The notes beneath the pieces were generated by a model. The model saw only the letters and a list, made by a program, of their open reading frames with translations, was not told where the DNA came from and searched no databases. Positions 1-6,020 of a stretch of DNA of 6,287 nt are shown here, piece by piece (the stretch's first letter is position 1; each line of letters starts with the position of its first letter). Source of the stretch: Chloroflexota bacterium (GTDB taxonomy: Bacteria; Chloroflexota; Dehalococcoidia; E44-bin15); NCBI GenBank assembly GCA_015222405.1, contig JADFVG010000173.1, positions 1 through 6,287 of the forward strand, in the 5' to 3' direction. A program made the translations under genes and the position numbers.

Positions 1-1
1 A

Positions 2-337
2 GAACAATTTGGTCAACCGATAGGAAAGTTTCAAGCTATTTCCTTTAAACTAGCGCGCATGGCCATAGAAATAGAGGCAGCCAAGTGGCTGCTTTATCGA
101 GTTGCTTGGCTTTATGACCAGGGGGAAGAGTGCCGCAAAGAAGCACCCATGACTAAGGCCTTCTCTTCCGAGGTGACCATCCGAACTGTAGAAGAGGCAA
201 TGCGAATCCATGCCGGTGCTGGCTATTTGGCCGAGTCACCTATTCAGCGTTACTTCCGTGACGCTATACTTTATCACATTACCGAGGGAACTACCGAGAT
301 CCAAGAGTTGATCATCTCTAGGCAGCTTGGGCTCTAG
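2..337 (+). CDS. Acyl-CoA dehydrogenase, C-terminal part (5' end outside window)
   Basis: This is the final 111 residues of a flavin-dependent acyl-CoA dehydrogenase, which makes the alpha,beta double bond in acyl-CoA thioesters (the first step of beta-oxidation and related pathways) and passes electrons to ETF. The frame is open from base 2, before the ATG at 59. The residues upstream of that Met (EQFGQPIGKFQAISFKLA) are typical family sequence, so the ATG is internal. The C-terminal helical domain is clear: an IHAGAGYLAESPIQRYFRDA block near visible residues 69-88, then TEGTTEIQ. The Glu of TEGT (bases 284-286) sits at the catalytic-base position equivalent to Glu376 of medium-chain enzymes, so it is probably active. 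Acyl-chain specificity cannot be read from this part. It converges on the thiolase gene 84 bp away and is not in its operon. Family assignment is secure; the substrate is unknown. Confidence 0.95.
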   Translation, partial: EQFGQPIGKFQAISFKLARMAIEIEAAKWLLYRVAWLYDQGEECRKEAPMTKAFSSEVTIRTVEEAMRIHAGAGYLAESPIQRYFRDAILYHITEGTTEIQELIISRQLGL

Positions 338-339
338 AC

Positions 340-367
340 TCCCCCTCCTGGATAGAAAGGGGCGGGA
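340..367. terminator. Possible weak hairpin between convergent acyl-CoA dehydrogenase and thiolase genes
   Basis: Arms 340-348 and 359-367 can pair over nine positions with one C-C mismatch and one G-T wobble, around a 10-nt loop. It lies just past the dehydrogenase stop and could end transcripts from either side. No T-run follows on either strand, so a standard intrinsic terminator is not supported. A separate perfect 10-bp palindrome (GAAGCGCTTC, 366-375) overlaps its right arm. Confidence 0.25.
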
Positions 368-421
368 AGCGCTTCGTCACGCTGTCAGGCAGGGCCATTG
401 TCAATCCAGATGCCCGATACC

Positions 422-1609
422 TTATCCAGGCTCGCCACCAAGAATGGCTACAGCACTTACCTGAGGGGGACCACCAAAGGTATGGGAAAGCCCGAGCTTA
501 ACCTCCTTAAGCTGGCGGCTGGGCAATTCTGCCTTGCCCTGAATCTGCTTGTAGACCTCATAGGTCATTCTCAGGCCGCTGGCGCCAACAGGGTGACCGA
601 AGCATTTTAGCCCCCCATCGGTATTAACAGGCAATCCGCCCTCAAGGGTAAAGAACCCGGAATCGATGTCCTCCTTGGCCCCGCCGTGGGGGCTGAAGCC
701 CATATCCTCGTAGATCACCAGTTCTGTGATTGTGAAGCAATCGTGAATTACGGCGATATCAAGCTCTTGGCGAGGGTTTTTCACCCCTGCCTGCTCATAG
801 GCTTGCCTTGCCGAGTTGACCATAGAAGAGAAGCTAGTCCAACTGAACCCGGGTCGGTTGTGGGGCAGCATGGCGTCAAAGGAGAGCCCCAGGCCTTTGA
901 TATAGACAGGGTCATGCCTGAACTGCTTGGCCATATCGGCTCGGACGACGATAGCGGCTGCCCCTCCATCGCTGTTGCCGCAACAGTCGAATAGCCCCAG
1001 GGGCCAGGCGATGATGGGGGCGTTCATCACCTGCTCCAGGGTTATCTCGTTGCGGAAATGAGCCTTGGGACACATGCTGCCGTTGTGGTGATTTTTGACC
1101 GCAATTTTTCCTATGGTCCTTTTCCCCTCTTCAGGGCTCAACCCATATTGATGAAAATATCGGGTGGCGATCAAGGCGAAGGAACCAGGAGCGGTTCGCC
1201 GCGCCTCATATAGTGGATGCATGCCGCGGCCGGTGCCCAGGCCAGCAAAGCCCGTATCCTTTAGCTTTTCCACCCCCAAGACGAGGACGAGGTCGTACAT
1301 CCCGCTGGCCACCCCCATACATGCCCCCCTTAGGGCCTCATGGCCCGTAGCGCACCAATTCTCCACCCTAGTTATGGGGATATCGTGGAGCTTTAGAGCC
1401 TCGGCGGCCACGGTAGCGCCGATACCGATCACGGGCGCACTTACCGTCCCAAACCAGCAGGCCTGAATGTCCTCAGGCCCCACTCCAGCGTCTTCATAGG
1501 CCTCATAGGCAGCCTCTATGGCGAGGTCATTAAGGCCTACATCCCATCTCTCCCCAAATTTGGTACAGCCCATGCCCACTATGGCAACCTTATCCTTGAT
1601 GCTCTCCAC
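422..1609 (-). CDS. SCP2-type thiolase / acetyl-CoA acetyltransferase family protein, partner of the upstream HMGCS-DUF35 protein
   Basis: This 395-residue thiolase-superfamily enzyme is predicted to form or cleave a carbon-carbon bond in an acyl-CoA (acetoacetyl-CoA-type thiolysis or condensation) in the cytoplasm. Visible motifs: N-terminal VAIVGMGCTKFG; nucleophile block NWCATG with Cys86; HDCF at 289-292; GHPVGASG at 338-345; SHTFGG at 375-380. The HDCF motif and a C-terminal H-x-x-G in place of the classical CxG point to the SCP2/archaeal branch rather than a FadA-type thiolase. I chose GTG 1609 as start. It lies one base past the stop of the upstream gene and has AAGGAGG (1618-1624) eight bases before it; in-frame ATG 1675 would add 22 residues that overlap that gene and resemble nothing. 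The tight coupling suggests a complex with the DUF35 fusion. SCP2-like proteins that associate with DUF35 can also be retro-aldolases in sterol side-chain cleavage, which is an alternative, although the Cys nucleophile is kept here. Substrate unknown. Confidence 0.93.
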   Translation of the reverse strand: MESIKDKVAIVGMGCTKFGERWDVGLNDLAIEAAYEAYEDAGVGPEDIQACWFGTVSAPVIGIGATVAAEALKLHDIPITRVENWCATGHEALRGACMGVASGMYDLVLVLGVEKLKDTGFAGLGTGRGMHPLYEARRTAPGSFALIATRYFHQYGLSPEEGKRTIGKIAVKNHHNGSMCPKAHFRNEITLEQVMNAPIIAWPLGLFDCCGNSDGGAAAIVVRADMAKQFRHDPVYIKGLGLSFDAMLPHNRPGFSWTSFSSMVNSARQAYEQAGVKNPRQELDIAVIHDCFTITELVIYEDMGFSPHGGAKEDIDSGFFTLEGGLPVNTDGGLKCFGHPVGASGLRMTYEVYKQIQGKAELPSRQLKEVKLGLSHTFGGPPQVSAVAILGGEPG

Positions 1610-1610
1610 T

Positions 1611-3044
1611 CTATTTGCCTCCTTCCCTGGGAGGTCTACATTTCCAGAAGTAGTTATGGAAGCCGGCACCCTCATATATCCTTCTAAAGGTCAGCTCCAC
1701 CGGCATGTCCACCTTCACCTCGGAGGGCTGGCAATCGGTCATCATGCAATATATCCTGGCTGCCCCTTCCTCAGATTCGACAACCGTCTGCACTACTACG
1801 GGGTCATCGCTCCTGCCAGCGAGGTTATCTGAAGAGAAGGTAAATACCTTGCCCCCCTTGTCGGAAAGCCTTACCTCCTCGAAGTCATCCTTGGAGCGGC
1901 AGTTGATGCAAATCCGCTGAATGGGGTAGCTGACTACCCCGCAGCGTCGGCATCTGCTGCCATGGCAGCGAAGGGTTGAGTTCCGATCTCGCCACAGGAC
2001 GGTTGCTGAGGGGAAGAGACGGAAGGGCTCACTGGGGACGGTCCCCACTATATCCCGATAGCTAAGGTACCTCTCATAAGAGGGCAAGGACATCTTGGAG
2101 GCGATGTGTCCTTTGACGCCCCGCCTTTCCTCCAGCTTTTCTATCTCCTCGGTGACCTGGAATACGAAGGCATCAGCGCCATCCCCATAAGAGGTGAGCA
2201 ATATCCTGTCGCCGGGCTTTGCCTCCTCCAGCGCTGCCACCAGCATCATCAGGGAGTGGGCAGCGCCACAGTGGCCTACTGCGGCCAGAAGGGGATCTTG
2301 GACTTGGCTCCCGATATCGAAGCCCGTGCTTTGGGCCAGGCGACGGTGGGTCCTAGTATCCGGGGATGGGAAAATAGCCTTGGCAAAGTCCTTGGGCTCA
2401 AGGCGGCTCCTTTTCATCACTTCCTTCGTTGCCCTCTGGATATTGGCACTGTATCCCTCTCCTAACACCCAACGACCTTCCCAGGAACGCACGAAGGTGT
2501 CCTCGTCTGTTCGCCACACATCGAGCATCTCCTCTGAACAGGAATAGCTCTCCTCCAGTGTGGCAATTGCCCCTGAGTCTCCAACGAGGAGCGCGGCCGC
2601 TCCATCGCCAAAGCTCTGCTCAAAATCGGAACGAGGATAGCCTAAGCGGCAATCAGCAGCGGCGACCAGGATATTTCTCGCCCTGCCAGCGCTCACAGCA
2701 TTGAGAGCGGAGCGCAGCGCATTGGTTCCCGCCCTGAGGCAATTGGCGTAGTCAGCGGTGATAATCTCGCTCTCCATGTCGGCAACTGCCGCCACCAGGG
2801 TCGAGCATTGCTTCTCCTTGTAGGGCGCTGTGGTGGAAGCGAAGAAAAGGCCATCGACATTCTTACGTTCGACTCCCCGCAGGCAGTCAAAGGCAGCCTC
2901 CACTGCCATGGTCATGCTGTCCTCATCGCTGTTTGCCACGCTCCTCTCTCCCCCCAGGGAGTCGCGAAGCCAGGCCTTGGCAATAGCATCTCGGCTCAAC
3001 CTGAATAAGGGGATATAGGCGCCAAAAGAGGTGATTCCAACCAT
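1611..3044 (-). CDS. HMG-CoA synthase-like condensing enzyme fused to C-terminal DUF35 (zinc ribbon + OB-fold)
   Basis: Residues 1 to about 300 form a thiolase-fold domain of the HMG-CoA synthase/KAS III type: GAYIPLFRL at the start, nucleophile block NCLRAGT with Cys102, FGDGAAALLVG at 145-155, and LLTSYGDGADAFVF at 282-295. A linker of about 50 residues leads to a DUF35 domain: zinc ribbon C365-x2-C368-x10-C379-x2-C382, then an OB-fold to residue 477. By eye, only Cys102 of the HMG-CoA synthase Glu/Cys/His triad is kept. The Glu position reads Thr71, the His position Pro226 (FPSPDTRTH), and the expected Asn is His258 (GHCGAAH). HMG-CoA synthesis is therefore doubtful. In archaea a separate DUF35 protein joins thiolase to HMG-CoA synthase and shares the CoA site; here it is fused. 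ATG 3044 has AAGGAGA (3053-3059) eight bases upstream. It is first in a two-gene operon with the thiolase. Architecture is sure; reaction is unknown. Confidence 0.92.
   Translation of the reverse strand: MVGITSFGAYIPLFRLSRDAIAKAWLRDSLGGERSVANSDEDSMTMAVEAAFDCLRGVERKNVDGLFFASTTAPYKEKQCSTLVAAVADMESEIITADYANCLRAGTNALRSALNAVSAGRARNILVAAADCRLGYPRSDFEQSFGDGAAALLVGDSGAIATLEESYSCSEEMLDVWRTDEDTFVRSWEGRWVLGEGYSANIQRATKEVMKRSRLEPKDFAKAIFPSPDTRTHRRLAQSTGFDIGSQVQDPLLAAVGHCGAAHSLMMLVAALEEAKPGDRILLTSYGDGADAFVFQVTEEIEKLEERRGVKGHIASKMSLPSYERYLSYRDIVGTVPSEPFRLFPSATVLWRDRNSTLRCHGSRCRRCGVVSYPIQRICINCRSKDDFEEVRLSDKGGKVFTFSSDNLAGRSDDPVVVQTVVESEEGAARIYCMMTDCQPSEVKVDMPVELTFRRIYEGAGFHNYFWKCRPPREGGK
1618..1624 (-). promoter_or_regulatory. 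Shine-Dalgarno site that fixes the thiolase GTG start
   Basis: On the minus strand AAGGAGG lies inside the last codons of the upstream gene, eight bases before GTG 1609-1607. It decides the start in favour of this GTG over ATG 1675 and implies translational coupling between the two genes. Confidence 0.85.
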
Positions 3045-3101
3045 AGAAATTCTCTCCTTACCCTACTTTTGCGGTGTCCCAGGAGCAACACGCTCGACAA
3101 C

Positions 3102-3130
3102 AGGATAGAAGAGCGGAGCGTGCCTGTCAA
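3102..3130 (-). promoter_or_regulatory. Predicted sigma-70-type promoter of the HMGCS-DUF35/thiolase operon
   Basis: On the minus strand a perfect -35 TTGACA (3130-3125) is followed after exactly 17 bases by TATCCT (3107-3102), which matches four of six positions of the -10 consensus. It would start transcription about 50 bases before ATG 3044. The -35 lies inside one arm of an inverted repeat (3123-3147). Confidence 0.5.
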
Positions 3131-3147
3131 TAGGGCATCTTGACAGG
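3123..3147. promoter_or_regulatory. Perfect 8-bp inverted repeat, candidate operator in divergent promoter region
   Basis: CCTGTCAA (3123-3130) and TTGACAGG (3140-3147) are exact reverse complements separated by nine bases, with half-site centres 17 bp apart. Each arm holds a TTGACA. The left arm is the -35 of the predicted leftward promoter, so a bound dimeric regulator would be expected to block it. No regulator gene is in the window. A chance repeat is possible. Confidence 0.4.
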
Positions 3148-3182
3148 AGGGAGAATGGCAAGAAAGGCCGGGGGCGATGTTC

Positions 3183-3240
3183 TATAATAGAGTTTGACGG
3201 CCCGGGCCAGCCACAGTCTCTTGGCGGCCCCTGGTACAAT
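3183..3240 (+). promoter_or_regulatory. Candidate -10 elements for the alpha/beta hydrolase gene
   Basis: Two candidates lie upstream of ATG 3296: a perfect TATAAT (3183-3188) and an extended -10, TGgTACAAT (3232-3240). Neither has a recognisable -35 at 16-18 bases. The extended -10 is better placed (about 50-base leader) and depends less on a -35. Which one is used cannot be decided from sequence. Confidence 0.3.
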
Positions 3241-3295
3241 GAGTAGCAGGAATATTGCCAGCCTGTGAGCGGTAGAAAGGAAGGAAGGAGGAGTC

Positions 3296-4174
3296 ATGCC
3301 AACGGCCAACATCAACGGGTTTCAGATGTATTATGAGACTGAAGGGGAGGGCTTCCCTGTGGTGCACATCCATGGTGGATTCGGTGGACTCGGCACCGGC
3401 CTCTTGGAGGCGGAGGCCCCGGCTTGGCGGGACCGCTTCGCCAAGCATTTTCAGGTCATCACGTATGATCGCCGGGCTTCGGGGCGATCGAGCTACCCGC
3501 AAGAGGGGTTTACGATGGAGAACTTCGCCAGGGACCTTCGAGAATTGCTGCGCCACCTTGGCCATGACCGCGCACATGTCTGGGGCACATCGGCTGGAGG
3601 CCACATCGCGCTCGCCTTCGGACTAGAGTACCCGGAGGCATCTGTCAGCTTGGTCATCTCCGACTCAGCGCCCTGGTTGTCACCGGACGAGGAGCTAAAA
3701 GATGGGCTGAGAAAGCGGATCCAGATCCTGAAGGAACGAGGTTCGGAGGCGGCCTACAAGGCCCGAGCAACAGAGGGGACCGTAGGGCTTAACCTCTACG
3801 CAGAGAGACCGGCCCAGAGCGAGGAGGAGAAGCGTTCGCGTGAAGAGATGCTGGAGTGGGTCAGGGCACAGCTGCGAGATATTACCCGGGAGGAGCGAAT
3901 TGCCAAGTACGCTGGCGAGCTCCGCAACTATTCGGCCTATGTGGATTGGGATGCTACCCCTCGGCTACGGGGGATGAAACCGCCTACGCTTATCCTATAT
4001 GGTACCGAGGATAGCATTTTCCCCGCGGAGGGGTCGCGTATCATGACCCAGCTTATCCCCAATGTGGAGCACAAGGCCTTCGAGGGGGCTGGGCATGGAG
4101 TCACCGTCATGTACCCCGAGGCGATCGATCTGGTGCTCTCGTTCCTGCAGCGGCATACGCCGGGACAGACGTAG
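3296..4174 (+). CDS. Alpha/beta hydrolase fold protein
   Basis: This 292-residue soluble alpha/beta hydrolase has no signal peptide or membrane segment, so it is cytoplasmic. Features in order: oxyanion-hole segment HIHGG (24-28), strand ITYDRRASGRS (55-65), nucleophile elbow GTSAGG with Ser99, helical cap at about 128-215 rich in Glu and Arg, acid block LILYGTEDS with Asp239, and GAGHG with His267. The Ser-Asp-His triad is complete, so it should be active. The fold covers esterases, C-C bond hydrolases, haloperoxidase-like enzymes and lactonases, and nothing here selects among them. Start ATG 3296 has a purine-rich AAGGAGG (3285-3291) only four bases upstream, slightly tight but good. It is transcribed away from the HMGCS-DUF35 operon and shares its 251-bp promoter region, so joint regulation and a role on a related CoA or ester intermediate are possible but unproven. 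Confidence 0.93.
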   Translation: MPTANINGFQMYYETEGEGFPVVHIHGGFGGLGTGLLEAEAPAWRDRFAKHFQVITYDRRASGRSSYPQEGFTMENFARDLRELLRHLGHDRAHVWGTSAGGHIALAFGLEYPEASVSLVISDSAPWLSPDEELKDGLRKRIQILKERGSEAAYKARATEGTVGLNLYAERPAQSEEEKRSREEMLEWVRAQLRDITREERIAKYAGELRNYSAYVDWDATPRLRGMKPPTLILYGTEDSIFPAEGSRIMTQLIPNVEHKAFEGAGHGVTVMYPEAIDLVLSFLQRHTPGQT

Positions 4175-4178
4175 ACTC

Positions 4179-4204
4179 TTCAACCACATTTGCTCATGTT
4201 TGAA
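4179..4204. other. Imperfect stem-loop just after the hydrolase stop
   Basis: TTCAA-CC-ACAT (4179-4189) pairs with ATGT-TTGAA (4196-4204), leaving a two-base CC bulge and a six-base loop. It starts five bases past the hydrolase stop codon, a usual place for a 3' hairpin. It is AT-rich and is followed by ATGGGG rather than a T-run, so an intrinsic terminator is not supported. Confidence 0.3.
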
Positions 4205-4215
4205 TGGGGAAGTAC

Positions 4216-4232
4216 GTAAGCTATCGGCTTAC
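4216..4232. other. Short inverted repeat in convergent spacer
   Basis: GTAAGC (4216-4221) and GCTTAC (4227-4232) are perfect reverse complements with a five-base loop. Function unknown; could be chance. Confidence 0.25.
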
Positions 4233-4243
4233 TCCAGCAGGAA

Positions 4244-4255
4244 TCGTAGCTACGA
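4244..4255. other. Perfect 12-bp palindrome TCGTAGCTACGA in convergent spacer
   Basis: The 12 bases read identically on both strands and have no spacer, so they suit a protein-binding site better than an RNA hairpin. No known operator is recognised. Confidence 0.3.
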
Positions 4256-4324
4256 GTGCCCAGGAATCTGGACAAAACCCGGCGAAGCAAGAACTGTTTT
4301 TTCTATGCTATCATTTCCCTTCAG

Positions 4325-4353
4325 AAGTGACATCTAGCCTGTGATGCTCACTT
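4325..4353. other. Ten-base-pair hairpin with single bulge in convergent spacer
   Basis: AAGTGACATC (4325-4334) pairs with GATG-c-TCACTT (4343-4353), with one bulged C and an eight-base loop. It is the strongest fold in the spacer between the hydrolase and beta-glucosidase genes. No T-run follows on either strand. It could be a factor-dependent 3' end, an mRNA-stabilising hairpin, or a chance fold. Confidence 0.35.
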
Positions 4354-4451
4354 GGCTGGATGGAGACGAGTTCAAGACTTTGTCATGGCCTTACCATCTT
4401 GACATAATATTCATTAGCCGTTTTCATACCCTAAGCTGTCCCACGACCTGC

Positions 4452-5813
4452 TTATGGCTTATCCAGAATCGCCCCGTTGGAAGCAATTACCTCCTTGTAC
4501 CAGTATGCAGAATCCTTGAGGATGCGCTCTCCTGTGGCATAATCGACGTAAATGATGCCGAACCGCTGCTTGTAGCCTTGGTTCCACTCAAAATTGTCCA
4601 TAATGGACCAGAGAAAATAACCCTTAGCTACCACACCATCGTCGATGGCACGCTTGAACTCGCTGAGGTACCGGGCAAGGAAGTCGATGCGCTGTGGGTC
4701 GTGAACCTTTCCGTCGCGGTGAATCCAGTCGCAGTTAGCCATACCGTTCTCGGTGATAACAATAGGCAACTGGTACCGCTCATATAAGAAACGGGGACCC
4801 CAGTAGAGAGCTTTCGGCGTCACCACCCATTCTATGGTCGTGAGCGGGGGGCCGTCGGGGTCTTTTACAGACTTGGTGCCGCCATCATCAGTGGAACGAA
4901 CAGTCCGTGCGGTGTAGATGTTGGCACCGTAAAAGTCGAGCGGTTGGCAGATAGTCTTCATATCACCGTCAGGTATATAGGGCATCTCGTTTTCGAAGAG
5001 TTTCGTCCCATCGTCTGGATATCTGCCCAAGACCATTGGGTCAGTGAACCAGGTATTGTTCCAGCAACTCTTATTCCACACGGAGAACATTCGCGTGCGT
5101 GCTGCCTCAATGTCATCGGGGCTCTCCGTGGCCGGGATTGCAGTGATGCCTACAGGGGCAGCGCCGATAGTTGGCCCGGTCTTAGTCCGTGCGCGGATCA
5201 CCTGTACTGCCTTACCGTGTGCCAGAAGCGCGTTGTGGGCAGCCAGGAGAACATCGGCGAAGCCCAGCTGGAGGCCGGGAGCATGCTGGCCAGATTGATG
5301 TCCGAGACCAATGAAAACCTGCGGCTCATTCAGTGTCATCCAGTGTTTGACCCTGTCAGAGAGCTTGTCGACTACGACCCTGGTGTATTCGGCGAACCAA
5401 TCGGAGCTGTCACGGTTGAGCCAGCCACCACGGCAGTAAAGGGCGTAAGGGTAATCCCAGTGAAACAGCGTCACCCAGGGCTGCACACCGTTCTCCAGCA
5501 GGGCGTCAATCAGCCGGTCATAGAATGCCAGCCCTTTCTCATTGACTGCCCCCACACCCTCGGGAATAACGCGCGGCCAAGAAATCGAGAGGCGGTAAGC
5601 CTTTAGCCCGATTTCACCCATCAGGCGGGCATCCTCCTGATACCGGTGGTAGTGGTCGCACGCCACGTCGCCCGTGTTGCCTTCCCAGACCTTGCCCGGC
5701 TGTCGGCACATCACGTCCCAGGTCGATAGTCCCTTGCCATCGTCGTAGGCACCGCCCTCGATCTGATAGCTGGCGGCTGCGGCGCCCCATACGAAATCCC
5801 CTGGAAAACTCAT
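4452..5813 (-). CDS. GH1 family beta-glucosidase
   Basis: This complete 453-residue retaining glycoside hydrolase of family 1 has the usual length. It should release glucose or a similar sugar from beta-linked disaccharides and glycosides by double displacement. The TIM barrel begins FVWGAAAASYQIEG. Acid/base Glu163 lies in TLNEP and nucleophile Glu355 in ITENG. Substrate-binding residues Gln17, His118, Trp119, Asn162, Asn298, Tyr300, Trp402, Glu409 and Trp410 are all in place, and the Glu-Trp pair (FEW) is typical of non-phosphorylated substrates rather than 6-phospho-sugars. There is no signal peptide, so it acts on imported oligosaccharides or glycosides in the cytoplasm. Start ATG 5813 has GAGGGAG (5822-5828) eight bases upstream. 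It is monocistronic here: no transporter or regulator adjoins it in the window. Exact glycoside preference (glucose, fucose, galactose) cannot be told. Confidence 0.97.
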   Translation of the reverse strand: MSFPGDFVWGAAAASYQIEGGAYDDGKGLSTWDVMCRQPGKVWEGNTGDVACDHYHRYQEDARLMGEIGLKAYRLSISWPRVIPEGVGAVNEKGLAFYDRLIDALLENGVQPWVTLFHWDYPYALYCRGGWLNRDSSDWFAEYTRVVVDKLSDRVKHWMTLNEPQVFIGLGHQSGQHAPGLQLGFADVLLAAHNALLAHGKAVQVIRARTKTGPTIGAAPVGITAIPATESPDDIEAARTRMFSVWNKSCWNNTWFTDPMVLGRYPDDGTKLFENEMPYIPDGDMKTICQPLDFYGANIYTARTVRSTDDGGTKSVKDPDGPPLTTIEWVVTPKALYWGPRFLYERYQLPIVITENGMANCDWIHRDGKVHDPQRIDFLARYLSEFKRAIDDGVVAKGYFLWSIMDNFEWNQGYKQRFGIIYVDYATGERILKDSAYWYKEVIASNGAILDKP

Positions 5814-5836
5814 TTGGCAAGCTCCCTCAGCGTCCG

Positions 5837-5842
5837 ATTATA
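5837..5842 (-). promoter_or_regulatory. Predicted -10 box of the beta-glucosidase promoter
   Basis: The minus strand carries a perfect TATAAT 24 bases before ATG 5813, giving a short leader of about 15-20 bases that contains the ribosome site. The hexamer 17 bases upstream (AAACAA) is a poor -35, so the promoter may need an activator. A perfect TTGACA (5921-5916) is too far away to pair with it. Confidence 0.45.
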
Positions 5843-5854
5843 CTCTTTTCTAGC

Positions 5855-5896
5855 TTGCATTGTTTTCCGCTTTGCTTTCTCTCTTCGCCAATGCAA
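5855..5896. promoter_or_regulatory. Widely spaced perfect 8-bp inverted repeat upstream of the beta-glucosidase gene
   Basis: TTGCATTG (5855-5862) and CAATGCAA (5889-5896) are exact reverse complements with 26 bases between them and centres 34 bp apart, close to three helical turns. The proximal arm overlaps the place where a -35 is expected for TATAAT 5842-5837. This placement suits a transcription factor site. Which protein binds is unknown, and chance cannot be excluded. Confidence 0.4.
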
Positions 5897-6020
5897 AGTC
5901 CATGGCTAACTTCGCTGTCAATTGTACACTTTTACAGCCAGCTTGGCCAGCAACTGCAGGTACACAAGAGAGCGTTTCGTTCAATCCACTTATGACTATT
6001 TCAATGTTTCTAGCACTCCT

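Noticed and set aside
59..337. Complete small protein starting at ATG 59
   Set aside because: The frame is open to base 2 and the upstream residues are typical acyl-CoA dehydrogenase sequence, so the Met is internal to a gene cut by the window edge.
3140..3188. TTGACA (3140-3145) plus TATAAT (3183-3188) as a rightward promoter
   Set aside because: The spacing is 37 bases, far from the 16-18 needed, so the two perfect hexamers cannot form one sigma-70 promoter.
3199..3208. Palindrome GGCCCGGGCC as an operator
   Set aside because: It is a simple GC run of ten bases and is expected by chance in this composition; nothing else supports it.
3182..3604. 140-residue minus-strand frame over the hydrolase start and intergenic region
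   Set aside because: It is antisense to a well-supported gene and has no recognisable domain.
4260..4302. Intrinsic terminator from the CCAG/CTGG stem and the T6 run
   Set aside because: The stem is only four base pairs and ends 25 bases before the T-run, so it does not form a terminator.
4341..4787. 148-residue plus-strand frame overlapping the 3' end of the beta-glucosidase
   Set aside because: Most of it is the antisense shadow of the GH1 C-terminus and the rest is spacer; it shows no protein-like motif.
4944..5606. 220-residue open frame on the plus strand, antisense to the beta-glucosidase
   Set aside because: It lies wholly inside a clear GH1 gene, has no family-like motifs, and is the kind of long antisense frame that GC-rich coding DNA often gives.
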